Below, one piece after another: positions 53,191-62,157 of a stretch of DNA of 64,000 nt. Position 1 is the stretch's first letter, and every line of letters begins with the position of its first letter. The notes under the pieces were generated by a model, which had not been told where the DNA came from, made no database searches, and saw only the letters and a list, made by a program, of their open reading frames with translations. Source of the stretch: Paenibacillus sp. HWE-109 (lineage in GTDB: Bacteria; Bacillota; Bacilli; Paenibacillales; NBRC-103111); NCBI RefSeq assembly GCF_022163125.1, contig NZ_CP091881.1:8450501-8514500 (forward strand), written 5' to 3'. A program made the position numbers and the translations under genes.

Positions 53191-54930
53191 ATGATTTTTG
53201 AAGCTATTTACCATAGAGCCGCTGATTCTTATTGCTACGCCTACGATGACAACTTGATCCATATCAGGTTGCGGACTAAGAAAGACGATCTTGGGGTGGT
53301 GAAAGCTATCCACGGAGATAAATATGATTGGGAACACACGGTAAGTGAGAAGCCACTTAATAAAATAGCCAGCGATGAGCTTTTTGATTATTGGCAAGTG
53401 GAAATCGCCCCTGAGCATTTTAGGTTAAGATACGCATTTGAATTGGTTTCGGGCGAGCAAACGTATTGGTACACGGAGAGTGGATTTTCCAAGGAAAAGC
53501 CTAAGGATCCACTGAAATTCTTTGATTATCCGTTCCTTTGGCCGAGTGAAGTTTTGAAGCCGCCGGGGTGGGTAAAAGAGGCCGTTTTTTATCAGATTTT
53601 CCCTGAACGTTATGCGAACGGTGATCCGGGCAATGATCCTGCGAATGTTCGTCCTTGGGAAGATGTCGATCCCGGTCCTCACGATTTCTACGGGGGAGAT
53701 CTGCAAGGCGTACTAGACCGCATCGACTATATAAGCTCCCTTGGCGTTAATGCCATTTATTTTACGCCTATCTTTGAAGCGAAAACCAATCATAAATACG
53801 ATACGGCCGATTATTTAAAAGTGGACCCGCATTTTGGCGACATCGCCTTATTGAAGAAATTGGTCCATGCTTTTCATGATCGCGGTATCCGCGTAATACT
53901 CGATGCGGTGTTTAATCACAGCGGCTTTTGGTTTGCTCCTTTTCAAGATGTGGTCGAAAAAGGGCCTGGTTCCGCGTATTGGGATTGGTTTCACATCAAA
54001 GAATATCCGCTGAAGTATGAACCAAGGCCTTCCTATCATTGTTTTGCTTTCGAGTCCCATATGCCGAAATTAAATACTTCGAATCCGGAAGTGAGGCATT
54101 ATTTGCTGAACGTTGCGCAGTATTGGGTCAAAGAGTGCGATATTGACGGGTGGAGATTGGATGTTGCGAATGAAGTTGACCATGCATTTTGGCGGGAATT
54201 CCGCAAGGAATTAAAAGCAATCAAGCCTGATTTCTATATCTTGGGTGAGATTTGGCACGATGCCATGCCATGGCTTCAAGGAGATCAGTTCGATGCGGTC
54301 ATGAACTATCCGGCTACGGAAGCCATCATTGACTTCTTTGCCAAAGAAACAATGGATGCGCAGCAGTTCTCCCATCAGATCAATCGGCTGCTGCCTCAGT
54401 ATCCACAGCAGGTAAACGAGGCTGCCTTTAACATTCTGGGAAGTCACGATACGCCGAGACTGCTAACTATCTGTGGTGACGAGAAAAGATTCCAGCTTGC
54501 CGTCTTGTTTCAGTTTATTTTCCTAGGTGTGCCATGTATTTATTACGGGGACGAAGTGGGCATGAGAGGAGGCCAAGACCCCGATTGCCGGAGACCGATG
54601 ATTTGGGACGTGGACAAACAAAATCACGAACTGCTTGATTTTTATCGGAATTTGATTGCTTTAAGAAAGAAACATTCAGCGCTGCAAGAGGGCTCATTTC
54701 GAATTGTATATGCGCACAATCGTCAGCTTGCCGTACAAAGGCAGGATGCCAATGAACAACTTCTCATTTGCTTTAATCACAGCGAGCAGTCGGCTTCGTT
54801 GGACTTCACATTGCAAACGGAATCGTCGCCTACTATTCTCATGGGCAGCGGGACATTCAACCTGGCTGAAAAGCAGATTTCTGTCCGCTTACCTCCATGC
54901 GGTTGGCTCGTTGCAGCTTCATCGTTGTAA
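53191..54930 (+). CDS. Neopullulanase / maltogenic amylase-type GH13
   Basis: A 579-residue GH13 enzyme of the cyclomaltodextrinase/neopullulanase group. Residues ~1-120 are the CBM34-type N-domain. The barrel has DAVFNHSG, the nucleophile Asp in DGWRLDVANEVD, the acid Glu in ILGEIWHDA and the third Asp in LGSHDTPRLL. There is no signal peptide, so it hydrolyses imported maltodextrins or cyclodextrins in the cytosol. AAGGAG lies 7 bases before ATG 53191. It is cotranscribed with the MalEFG-type importer. Confidence 0.92.
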   Translation: MIFEAIYHRAADSYCYAYDDNLIHIRLRTKKDDLGVVKAIHGDKYDWEHTVSEKPLNKIASDELFDYWQVEIAPEHFRLRYAFELVSGEQTYWYTESGFSKEKPKDPLKFFDYPFLWPSEVLKPPGWVKEAVFYQIFPERYANGDPGNDPANVRPWEDVDPGPHDFYGGDLQGVLDRIDYISSLGVNAIYFTPIFEAKTNHKYDTADYLKVDPHFGDIALLKKLVHAFHDRGIRVILDAVFNHSGFWFAPFQDVVEKGPGSAYWDWFHIKEYPLKYEPRPSYHCFAFESHMPKLNTSNPEVRHYLLNVAQYWVKECDIDGWRLDVANEVDHAFWREFRKELKAIKPDFYILGEIWHDAMPWLQGDQFDAVMNYPATEAIIDFFAKETMDAQQFSHQINRLLPQYPQQVNEAAFNILGSHDTPRLLTICGDEKRFQLAVLFQFIFLGVPCIYYGDEVGMRGGQDPDCRRPMIWDVDKQNHELLDFYRNLIALRKKHSALQEGSFRIVYAHNRQLAVQRQDANEQLLICFNHSEQSASLDFTLQTESSPTILMGSGTFNLAEKQISVRLPPCGWLVAASSL

Positions 54931-54966
54931 GTAATTGACAAACCAAATTTGATGTGATTAAATCAA

Positions 54967-54982
54967 CCTAAACGTTTAAGTA
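54967..54982. promoter_or_regulatory. LacI-type operator before the regulator gene
   Basis: CCTAAACGTTTAAGTA is the exact reverse complement of the 16-bp operator at 49646-49661. It ends where the ribosome site of the LacI-type gene begins, so a bound repressor would block entry into its own gene and the downstream esterases. Confidence 0.7.
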
Positions 54983-54996
54983 GGGTGGGTTTCTCA

Positions 54997-55911
54997 ATGA
55001 AAAAAGCAACGATAAAAGATATAGCTGGGGCGGCTGGCGTATCCATTGCCACAGTGTCTTACATTTTAAATGATGTCAAAACGCAGTCCATTTCCGATGA
55101 TACACGCGTGAAGGTGCTGAAAATTGCCCAACAACTGAAATATGTGACAAACCGGACGGCGCAGTCGTTAAAAATTAAGAAAACAGGTCTGATTGGCATC
55201 CTGTTGTTTAGAGACAAAGATCAGAACCCATGGTCGGATTTGAAATATGTTAGAACGATATATAAGATCGAGCAATTATGCAGCAAGCTCGGCTACCATG
55301 TTCTTTTTATGCAAATCGACAGTACGGCACCTTCTTCTAAAATCATTATGGAAAGAAATTTGGACGGTGTTTTCATACTTAATGTGGATAAAGAAAAGTT
55401 CTCGACGATATCCAATTATTTCGGCTTCGGTATCCCGATATTTGTCATCGACAGTTATATTGAAGACAATTTATTTCATAAAATTATGCCGAACTTTGAG
55501 CAAAGCTTTCGCGTGTTGAATGAATTGTTCGCTGAATCTCCGCAGTTTCTCATTATGGATGCTTACAACAATGAAGAACTGGTGGAGCTCATTAAGGAGA
55601 AATCCAACTTGGATGAAGAGCGGATCTATATTTACGAGAACACCCAGAGTATGCATACTTTCTTATCCAAATTTGCCGATCGTCCGGGGATTGTCATCAA
55701 TGAGTTTTTGGCTAATGAAGTGTACAAGACTCATAAGAAGACAATGGCGATATGCACGTGCCATTATCCGGAAATTCTCTCTGAAGAGATGATAAAAACC
55801 CAGTTTGAATTGGATGACTACGAAGAGATCGTGCATAGTATGGAGCGCTACATGAATGAGCAGGATTACGTAAACCCTGAGAAGTTTTTCTTATTGACCA
55901 CCAAATTGTGA
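54997..55911 (+). CDS. LacI-family transcriptional regulator of the maltodextrin locus
   Basis: A 304-residue regulator. The LacI helix-turn-helix is ATIKDIAGAAGVSIATVSYILND (residues 3-26), then the hinge region, then a periplasmic-binding-like sensor domain. The sensor is shorter than the usual 330-340 residues and lacks some common motifs. ATG 54997 follows AGGGTGGG by 7 bases; an in-frame GTG at 54985 has no site. Identical 16-bp operators lie before this gene and before the malE-like gene. It is followed by two esterase-like genes in the same direction. Confidence 0.9.
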   Translation: MKKATIKDIAGAAGVSIATVSYILNDVKTQSISDDTRVKVLKIAQQLKYVTNRTAQSLKIKKTGLIGILLFRDKDQNPWSDLKYVRTIYKIEQLCSKLGYHVLFMQIDSTAPSSKIIMERNLDGVFILNVDKEKFSTISNYFGFGIPIFVIDSYIEDNLFHKIMPNFEQSFRVLNELFAESPQFLIMDAYNNEELVELIKEKSNLDEERIYIYENTQSMHTFLSKFADRPGIVINEFLANEVYKTHKKTMAICTCHYPEILSEEMIKTQFELDDYEEIVHSMERYMNEQDYVNPEKFFLLTTKL

Positions 55912-55933
55912 CTTTTTACGAGGAGAATGCTTT

Positions 55934-57298
55934 GTGAATTCATCAAGGCTCATTGAGCTTAATGGTTATTATTCCAAGATCCTTAATAATTACAGAAGTA
56001 TATATATGTATTTGCCTCTTTCTTATGAAACAGATCAACATAAACGATATCCCGTTCTCTACATGCACGATGGTCAACACGTATTTTTCGAAGATCAAAA
56101 GGGTGAATCGTGGGAGGTTCATTCAACGGTAGACAAGCTGGTTGCGCAAGGGAAAATGCAAGAAATCATCATTGTGGCGATTTCGCACGTAGAAGACGCA
56201 AGGATTGCAGAATACATGCATGCAAGCCCGACCGGGGACAACGTTTTTGATGTAACTAATCAAGGCGAGCTTTACGAGCAGTTTCTCATTCAGGAAGTTA
56301 AACCGTTTGTCGATCGGTCACTCCGAACTTTAACGGGAAAAGAACATACGGCTCTTATGGGCTCGTCTGCGGGCGGTCTTGTGTCTTATAATATTGGCTT
56401 CCGTCAATCGGACACATTTGGAATGATAGGAGCCCTTTGTCCTTTCTTTGTGAGCACAGATCCTGGCACGATGGAGGAAAGATGGCTAAGCCACGTCTAC
56501 ACGGAAAAGAAGGACTTGAAAATTTGGATGGACGTTGGAGATTCGGAAGGCTTTACGGTCATGGAAAAGCATGTTCGTTACGTCACGGATACGCTTCGAG
56601 GAGCTGGGTATGAATTTGGGAACGATCTCATGTATTACCTGGCCGTCGATTCCGGCCACTCGCAGAAGGATTGGGCTGCAAGGGTTCATGCGCCGCTCAT
56701 TTACTTTTTTGGAGAAATAGGCACTCCTGTTCACGTTGATCTGCGTGGCCCTGAGATTGTTGGCATAGAAGGGCCCAAGTTAACCATGAATCCGGTGGTA
56801 CACTACGATAGTGGATTTCTGATGACGGATTTAAATGCACATTATGTCGTGGTTGATCTCGAGATATTGGAGGTTACATCAGACGGCAAGCTATTGCCGA
56901 AAAAAGCAGGGAAAACGACGATCCAATATAGGAAAGGCGAACTAACAGCTGCGCTGGATATCACCGTTGTACCCTATATCTCAGAGACCGCGACGGTTAA
57001 AGTGTTCGTTAAAGTGCCGGAATTCACGCCAAAAACCGATAAGCTGTATGCAGGCTTAGAGCTGCCGATGATTCGTGAAGGGCTGTATGGCGGAACTTTC
57101 GAGGTGCCCAGGGAGATGTCCTTTGAATTTCGAATTTCCAGGGGCTTGGGTCAGCATGAAGTAGACCGTCATGGCCAAGAACTTCCCTACCGCGTATTTA
57201 CGACCGATGATGGATTAGTCTTGAATTACGAAGTGGAGAATTGGATAGATTTAGCTGCTGCGGCTCATAGAGGTGATCAGGATGGAAAGCAAATCTAG
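55934..57298 (+). CDS. Esterase-family alpha/beta hydrolase with Ig-like C-terminal domain, copy 1
   Basis: A 454-residue protein. Residues ~20-265 are an Esterase (PF00756-type) alpha/beta fold with YPVLYMHDGQHVFF, nucleophile Ser in ALMGSSAGGLVSYN, an acidic residue in WMDVGDSEG, and His in VDSGHSQKDWAAR. Residues ~280-345 resemble a bacterial Ig-like domain (GPKLTMNPVVHYDSGF), and the end is a beta-sandwich. There is no signal peptide. It starts at GTG 55934 behind GAGGAG, 22 bases after the lacI-type gene, and overlaps its paralogue by 17 bases. Its place in a maltodextrin locus suggests an ester-decorated glucan, but the substrate is unknown. Confidence 0.8.
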   Translation: MNSSRLIELNGYYSKILNNYRSIYMYLPLSYETDQHKRYPVLYMHDGQHVFFEDQKGESWEVHSTVDKLVAQGKMQEIIIVAISHVEDARIAEYMHASPTGDNVFDVTNQGELYEQFLIQEVKPFVDRSLRTLTGKEHTALMGSSAGGLVSYNIGFRQSDTFGMIGALCPFFVSTDPGTMEERWLSHVYTEKKDLKIWMDVGDSEGFTVMEKHVRYVTDTLRGAGYEFGNDLMYYLAVDSGHSQKDWAARVHAPLIYFFGEIGTPVHVDLRGPEIVGIEGPKLTMNPVVHYDSGFLMTDLNAHYVVVDLEILEVTSDGKLLPKKAGKTTIQYRKGELTAALDITVVPYISETATVKVFVKVPEFTPKTDKLYAGLELPMIREGLYGGTFEVPREMSFEFRISRGLGQHEVDRHGQELPYRVFTTDDGLVLNYEVENWIDLAAAAHRGDQDGKQI

Positions 57299-58613
57299 TA
57301 TATTGCGGGTTGAAAATTTTCACTCCACACATTTGGGCAACAAGAGAGATATCTTCGTATATCTTCCTCCCAGCTATCGTTATGAACAGAAAAAGAAATA
57401 TCCCGTGCTGTATATGCATGATGGGCAAAATATTTTCCATGCTGCCTTTAACGGCTACTCTTGGCATGTAAACAAAACTGTGGATAGATTGATTCAAAAC
57501 CATACGCTGGAAGAGATTATTGTTGTGGGCATTCCTAACATGGGAGCAGAGAGGGCCGATGAATTTACCCATGAGCTGGAAGGTGTTCTTTATCACTCTG
57601 ATAAAATTCAAATTAAGCCCAAAGGCCATTTATATGAAGCGTTTATGATTGAAGAGTTAAAACCCTACGTCGATTCTGTGTTTCGAACCCTAACAGGTCC
57701 TGATCATACGGCTTTGATGGGATCATCCAGAGGGGGGCAAGTCACCTATCATATCGGCTTTCGCCGACCGGACATTTTTGGGAAGCTTGCCATCGTTTCA
57801 CCTTACTTCTACTGTGTTGATCCACTGACATTGGAAGAGGCGCCGGTGTATCATACATTTGGCAAGAAGCAATCGACCTCTCACATATGGATGGATTTGG
57901 GGGGCAGTGAAGGCACCTTGGTGATGGAAAAGCATGTCCGCGAAGTTGCGGAGAAGCTGTTGGATTTGGGATATGAAGCCGATAAGGAATTCATCTATTT
58001 CAATGCTCCAGGAGCGGTTCATTCGGAGAAAGACTGGGCAAAACGAGTAGGTTCGCCACTTCTTCATTTCTTTGGGACTAAGGGCAAGGAATGTTCTCTG
58101 TCTTTGCACGGCAGCGAAGAAGTTGGTCTTACAGGCCCAGAGTGCCGGCTAAATCCGATTCTTGCGTTTGATACCGGCTTCCAGATGTCCTTGCTAAGGA
58201 CGACGTATGAAGTAGAAGATCGAGGGATACTGAATGTTCTGGATGATGGAACCGTGGTGCCGCTGGAAGAAGGGGAAACAACGGTAACGGTCAAATATCA
58301 AGACTTGGAAGCTGCAAAATCCATTCGTGTGGTCAATGCTCAAAAAGAATGTGTGACGTTGGAAATGGTCGTTCATGTCCCCGTGGATACACCTGAAGAT
58401 ATTAAGGTATATGCGTGGTTTCCCTTCGTGTATGATCCAGATAGCCACACGTATGCCAAGCAGCTTCAAGTACCGCTTCAGGCAGAATTTGTTTATCAAA
58501 TCAGCAGAGAAGATGGCTCCTTCGAGGTTGATCATACAGGGAAGCCTGTCCAGCACCAATATAAAGCCTTATCGGATTCGAAAGTAGAAATTAAAGTCGA
58601 ATATTGGTCTTAG
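57282..58613 (+). CDS. Esterase-family alpha/beta hydrolase with Ig-like C-terminal domain, copy 2
   Basis: A 443-residue paralogue of the preceding protein with the same domain order. It has YPVLYMHDGQNIFH, nucleophile Ser in ALMGSSRGGQVTYH, WMDLGGSEG where copy 1 has WMDVGDSEG, and His in APGAVHSEKDWAKR, then an Ig-like segment GPECRLNPILAFDTGF. The start is ATG 57282 with GAGGTGA upstream; the first gene's stop lies inside it. The Asp-to-Gly difference beside the conserved acidic residue may change activity. The two proteins may act together or on different acyl groups. A strong terminator follows directly. Confidence 0.8.
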   Translation: MESKSSILRVENFHSTHLGNKRDIFVYLPPSYRYEQKKKYPVLYMHDGQNIFHAAFNGYSWHVNKTVDRLIQNHTLEEIIVVGIPNMGAERADEFTHELEGVLYHSDKIQIKPKGHLYEAFMIEELKPYVDSVFRTLTGPDHTALMGSSRGGQVTYHIGFRRPDIFGKLAIVSPYFYCVDPLTLEEAPVYHTFGKKQSTSHIWMDLGGSEGTLVMEKHVREVAEKLLDLGYEADKEFIYFNAPGAVHSEKDWAKRVGSPLLHFFGTKGKECSLSLHGSEEVGLTGPECRLNPILAFDTGFQMSLLRTTYEVEDRGILNVLDDGTVVPLEEGETTVTVKYQDLEAAKSIRVVNAQKECVTLEMVVHVPVDTPEDIKVYAWFPFVYDPDSHTYAKQLQVPLQAEFVYQISREDGSFEVDHTGKPVQHQYKALSDSKVEIKVEYWS

Positions 58614-58661
58614 ACAATGAACTCCTAAGCTTTGTAAGTACAAGGCTTAGGAGTTCATTGT
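58614..58661 (+). terminator. Terminator of the maltodextrin/esterase locus
   Basis: Perfect 17-bp arms (ACAATGAACTCCTAAGC and GCTTAGGAGTTCATTGT) lie directly after the second esterase stop. Confidence 0.85.
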
Positions 58662-58707
58662 TTAGATGTGCGATTGATATTGCAAGCATTTATTATCTTT
58701 CACTAGT

Positions 58708-59568
58708 TCATTTTGCTTGTCCGCCTCCATGCATCGACCTGAGCCAGTTCCCCATGATTGAAAGTGCATGTTCCGTTTTTACAATCGAGTCGTGATTGTG
58801 ATCAGCGATGATGTGGACCTCAGCTTTGCAAAATCTTTCATAAAGTGGTTTATATGCATTAGCGTCGAATACCTCGTCATCAGCCCCAATCATGACGAAA
58901 GTCGGTTGGGTCAACTGCGACAAATAATGTTCGTAATTATTCCCCACCATGCGCGACAAGGTGAGCCGATAGCTAAGATTGCAGGATTCAGTCCCATGCA
59001 GCTTTTCAATCGGTGTGAGTCTGCGGTATATAATCGCGTGGTTATAGCGGCGAATGCCAAGTAGATTGAGCAGCATTAACAACAGATATCGTGGGATGCT
59101 CACCCTGGATTCGTTACCTGAACCCCCTTTTCGATCAAGGGGCGCATTGGGGCTAAGTGCTGGTGAAATGAGTAAATAGGCAAATATGTCCTTATGAATC
59201 GGTCGTATTGTTTGTCTGAGCGCGGTTGCACCTCCCGCAGAATGACCTCCTACAATGATCCTCGCACCGGGATGCTGATTCTGAACAAAACAGAACAGGT
59301 CCTCCATATCATCATCAAGTTGCCCGATGTAGTCAATGTCGCCGCGTCGGATGGGATGATTTCCATACCCGCGCAGATCCGGAAGGTACACGGTGGCGAG
59401 CCCGAGTTGGGATACATATTGGCCGAGTTCCCTCAAATACAGGCTAGGTTCCGTAATGCCGTGTAGAAAAATAAGCACAACATCGGGTGGACCCTCAAAA
59501 AAACGGTATGGAAGTTGAGCGCCATCACGAGCGGTGTAAGTTTTAAAGTCTTCAGGGTAAGTATTCAT
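58708..59568 (-). CDS. Alpha/beta hydrolase (lysophospholipase/monoglyceride-lipase-like)
   Basis: A 286-residue serine hydrolase with FLHGITEPSLYLRELGQYV, the nucleophile elbow VGGHSAGGATAL (about residue 108), the acid in IGADDEVFDA and the catalytic His in DHNHDSIV. There is no signal peptide. It is a single gene convergent with the esterase pair; the terminator at 58614 separates them. Its natural substrate is unknown; relatives cleave lysophospholipids or monoglycerides. Confidence 0.82.
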   Translation of the reverse strand: MNTYPEDFKTYTARDGAQLPYRFFEGPPDVVLIFLHGITEPSLYLRELGQYVSQLGLATVYLPDLRGYGNHPIRRGDIDYIGQLDDDMEDLFCFVQNQHPGARIIVGGHSAGGATALRQTIRPIHKDIFAYLLISPALSPNAPLDRKGGSGNESRVSIPRYLLLMLLNLLGIRRYNHAIIYRRLTPIEKLHGTESCNLSYRLTLSRMVGNNYEHYLSQLTQPTFVMIGADDEVFDANAYKPLYERFCKAEVHIIADHNHDSIVKTEHALSIMGNWLRSMHGGGQAK

Positions 59569-59718
59569 AAATAAAGATGATCCCTCCGCATTACTTTTGA
59601 CCTTCCTCTATATAAATCTTACAGGAGGCAATTGTTAATGGAAAGGTTTGTTGAGAAATAAATATGATGTTAAAATAAGGGAACTATAGCATGTTCAAAC
59701 ACAATGTAGAAACGAGCT

Positions 59719-60177
59719 ATGTTAAGGAAGGCGGGGAGATGGATTAACTTCGATAATTTCAAGATAAAATTGATATTCGTAGGGTTTTTAAGCATTTTCT
59801 TGCTGAGTGCATGTTCGTCTCAACAAAAGTATACATCCGTAATTGAAGCCATTAAGTCCGAAGGAATCAATGCCACTTCAATTGATTCACCCAAGGAAAC
59901 TGAACTTAATGACATTAAACCTCTTAGTTATAAACTCGATAACAATGAAATTATAAGAGTTTATGACTTTGGTTCGAAAGAAAAAAGAGAACTTGGAAAT
60001 AAGCGTTTTCAAGAACATCAACAGCCTCTTAGTTCCTATGCGCCAATCGTTTATCAGCCAAGCCATTATTTAGTTCTTTATTACAGCAATGTTAATAATT
60101 CAAAAACTGCAACTCCAAAGCTAACCGAAACGAAACATGGAGAAAAAATACAAAAAGCCATGAATATCATAGAATAA
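59719..60177 (+). CDS. Small predicted lipoprotein of unknown function
   Basis: A 152-residue protein. After a basic start (MLRKAGRWINFDNFKIK) comes a hydrophobic stretch ending in FLLSACSS, a clear lipobox with Cys about residue 32. The mature part (YTSVIEAIKSEGINATS, YKLDNNEIIRVYDFGSKEKRE, SHYLVLYYSN) is not a family I recognise. The N-terminus before the signal is long and the ribosome site for ATG 59719 is weak, so a later start is possible. It may be membrane-anchored and surface-exposed. Confidence 0.6.
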   Translation: MLRKAGRWINFDNFKIKLIFVGFLSIFLLSACSSQQKYTSVIEAIKSEGINATSIDSPKETELNDIKPLSYKLDNNEIIRVYDFGSKEKRELGNKRFQEHQQPLSSYAPIVYQPSHYLVLYYSNVNNSKTATPKLTETKHGEKIQKAMNIIE

Positions 60178-60235
60178 GATCTATAGGGGCGAGTGTATAC
60201 AAGTAGTTATCTATCTTAATATGGAGGGCGTATTG

Positions 60236-60841
60236 ATGAAGATAAAGAGAATGGACTGGGAGTCAGGAACATGGCTTAATTCGCCTCTGTCTGCCCAGAA
60301 AGAAGGGGATTTCCTTAAGGTTTCACCTGAAAAAGGAAAAGACTTCTGGAAAAAGACGTTATATGGTTTTGAGTATGAGGATGGGGCCGCTTTATTGGCG
60401 GATTGGAATAACAATACCGCGGTGGAGGTATCATTTCAACTCGGATCTTTTACGGAGCTCTATGATCAGGCAGGTATTCTGTTGTATCATGGCCCAGGGC
60501 AATGGATTAAAACGGGAATTGAAATCAATGACGGCATTCCGCAACTTTCCGTAGTCGTAACCGATGGCTATTCCGACTGGTCACTCGCGGCAGTACCGGA
60601 TTGGGTAGGCGAAGAAGTCACACTGCGCGCTTCTACTCTAAAGGATGCTGTGATTATCAGGGCGCGGACAGAACATCATGCATGGCGTACGGTTCGTGTA
60701 GCGCGTTTTCCCTACGAAGCCGGGAATCAGGCAGGTCCTTATACCTGTTCGCCAACCCGTGCGGGATTCGAGGTCACCTTCACTCGCTGGGGTTTCACAG
60801 AACCGGACCAAGATCTTCATATCGATCCTCCCGTCGAATAG
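60236..60841 (+). CDS. DUF1349 / regulation-of-enolase-1-like protein
   Basis: A 201-residue protein resembling the DUF1349 (ROE1-like) concanavalin-type fold. Typical features are YGFEYEDGAALLADW, QLGSFTELYDQAGILLYHGPGQWIKTGIE, VVTDGYSDWSLAAVPDW and a C-terminal AGPYTCSPTRAGFEVTF. The start is ATG 60236, with GGAGGG eight bases upstream. It probably binds or acts on a sugar or another small ligand in the cytosol; no catalytic residues are known for the family. It is a single gene, and the next feature downstream is a tandem repeat. Confidence 0.75.
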   Translation: MKIKRMDWESGTWLNSPLSAQKEGDFLKVSPEKGKDFWKKTLYGFEYEDGAALLADWNNNTAVEVSFQLGSFTELYDQAGILLYHGPGQWIKTGIEINDGIPQLSVVVTDGYSDWSLAAVPDWVGEEVTLRASTLKDAVIIRARTEHHAWRTVRVARFPYEAGNQAGPYTCSPTRAGFEVTFTRWGFTEPDQDLHIDPPVE

Positions 60842-60893
60842 TGAATTCACAAGTAAGCGTCGCAAAGTGCAGATGGGGACATGCTGGCATCAT

Positions 60894-61204
60894 CGTAACG
60901 CTGAATTTCAGCGTTAATGAATGCCAAACAGCCATCCGCCACTCCATAAGGTTGAAAAACAACCTTAGCGCTGCCGAATCCTCGGCAAAGCTTCGCCCCC
61001 CCCCACCGTAACGCTGAATTTCAGCGTTAATGAACGCCAAACGCCCATCCGCCACTCCGTAAGGCTGAAAAACAACCTTAACGCAGCCGAATCCTGGGAA
61101 AAGCTTCGCCCCCCCACCGTAACGCTGAATTTCAGCGTTAACGAGCGCCAAACGCTCATCGGCCACTCCGTAAGGCTGAAAAACAACCTTAACGCAGCCG
61201 AATA
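60894..61204. repeat. Tandem repeat, about 2.8 units of 111-113 bp
   Basis: Units start at 60894, 61007 and 61118 with CGTAACGCTGAATTTCAGCG. Each unit holds a 9-bp palindrome (AACGCTGAA/TTCAGCGTT) and a second hairpin (AAGGTTG/CAACCTT, perfect in unit 1). The last unit is truncated and ends in a GCAGCC/GGCTGC hairpin. It lies between the convergent DUF1349 and LysR genes and could end transcription from both sides. Confidence 0.85.
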
Positions 61205-61248
61205 GGCTGCCGTATGAGTAGCAGGCTTTCGCTCACTTGTCAGGAAAA

Positions 61249-62115
61249 TCACTTCAACCATTGCTGCACATAATTGATAAACCGCTTGGTAGCTGGTGAC
61301 GCATCCTTCATGGAATGAACGGCAATACCCAGGAAGCGGTAACGATGATCCTCTAACTCCAGCGAGTGAACGTTGTGATCCCTTCCCTGAAGCACAAGTT
61401 CAGGTAGTATGGAGATGCCCAGCCCGTTCTCCACCATCGCGATGATGGCATAATCATCCCCAGACGAGAACTTAATGTTAGGTTTGATCAACGATTGATC
61501 CAAGATGCGTCTGACATCGTAATCCGATCCTTCTCGCTGAATGATGAAGGGCTCTTTGTCAATTTGCGATAAAGGGAAGAAGGGGAGCTGACTCAGGGGA
61601 TGCGTCATAGGCAAAATGGCCAGCATCCGGTCCTTTTTCAGTGGAACAACATCAAAGCTTCCCCGTGCGGGAATTGTAATAAACCCGCAGTCGACTTCGC
61701 CTGCTGTGATCCAGTTCTCGATCTCTTCATAGTCGCCTTCCATCAGTTTAAAGGCAATATTCGGATAGTCATTCTGATATTGCTTTATCATCCCTGGAAG
61801 CCAGTGAACAGACACACTGGTAAAGGTGCCGATACGGATCGTTCCCGTTTCCAAGCCATGAATCGAGGCAGCAACCTGCTTCAATTGCTCGTTCCAATTG
61901 AGGATTTCTCGGAGCGGTTTGAGCAGCAGCTCGCCGTTCGCCGTTAATTTGATGCCGGAACGACCACGGAGCAGAAGCGTGAATCCAAGCTCCGATTCCA
62001 GACTGCTAATGGTGTGGCTTACGCCCGATTGGGTGAAGCCTAGCAATTCGGCAGCCTTGGTCAGACTCCCCACCTCGACAACTTTCATGAAAACTTCGTA
62101 TTTGGCTATACTCAA
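61249..62115 (-). CDS. LysR-family transcriptional regulator
   Basis: A 288-residue regulator. The N-terminal LysR helix-turn-helix is YEVFMKVVEVGSLTKAAELLGFTQSGVSHTI, and the C-terminal effector domain includes TIRIGTFTSVSVHWLPGMI and MVENGLGISILPELVL. The start is TTG 62115 because AAGGGGCGG lies about 8 bases upstream. An upstream in-frame ATG would overlap the operator dyad. It is divergent from an EamA transporter gene, with a palindrome between them, so it probably controls that transporter. Confidence 0.88.
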   Translation of the reverse strand: MSIAKYEVFMKVVEVGSLTKAAELLGFTQSGVSHTISSLESELGFTLLLRGRSGIKLTANGELLLKPLREILNWNEQLKQVAASIHGLETGTIRIGTFTSVSVHWLPGMIKQYQNDYPNIAFKLMEGDYEEIENWITAGEVDCGFITIPARGSFDVVPLKKDRMLAILPMTHPLSQLPFFPLSQIDKEPFIIQREGSDYDVRRILDQSLIKPNIKFSSGDDYAIIAMVENGLGISILPELVLQGRDHNVHSLELEDHRYRFLGIAVHSMKDASPATKRFINYVQQWLK

Positions 62116-62136
62116 TGAAATCCGCCCCTTCCAATT

Positions 62137-62157
62137 TACATGAGTAATTCTCATGTA
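62137..62157. promoter_or_regulatory. Palindrome between lysR and the EamA gene
   Basis: Perfect 8-bp arms (TACATGAG and CTCATGTA) are separated by TAATT. Its position and size fit a LysR-type operator controlling the divergent pair. Confidence 0.55.

Noticed and set aside
59638..59661. An 8-codon frame with a strong AGGAGG site as a leader peptide
   Set aside because: It is too short to support, has no attenuator-like structure after it and does not contain a telling codon run.
59679..59691. GGGAACTATAGCA upstream of the small lipoprotein as a fifth repeat copy
   Set aside because: Only one partial box is present, with no second box or complementary arms nearby; probably chance or an extreme remnant.
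60795..61261. Two overlapping minus-strand open frames with repeated NAEIQRYGGG-type and ALRLFFSLTEW-type peptides
   Set aside because: The peptide repeats come from the tandem DNA repeat. The unit lengths of 113 and 111 bp are not multiples of three, so the reading frame shifts between units and no coding selection is visible.
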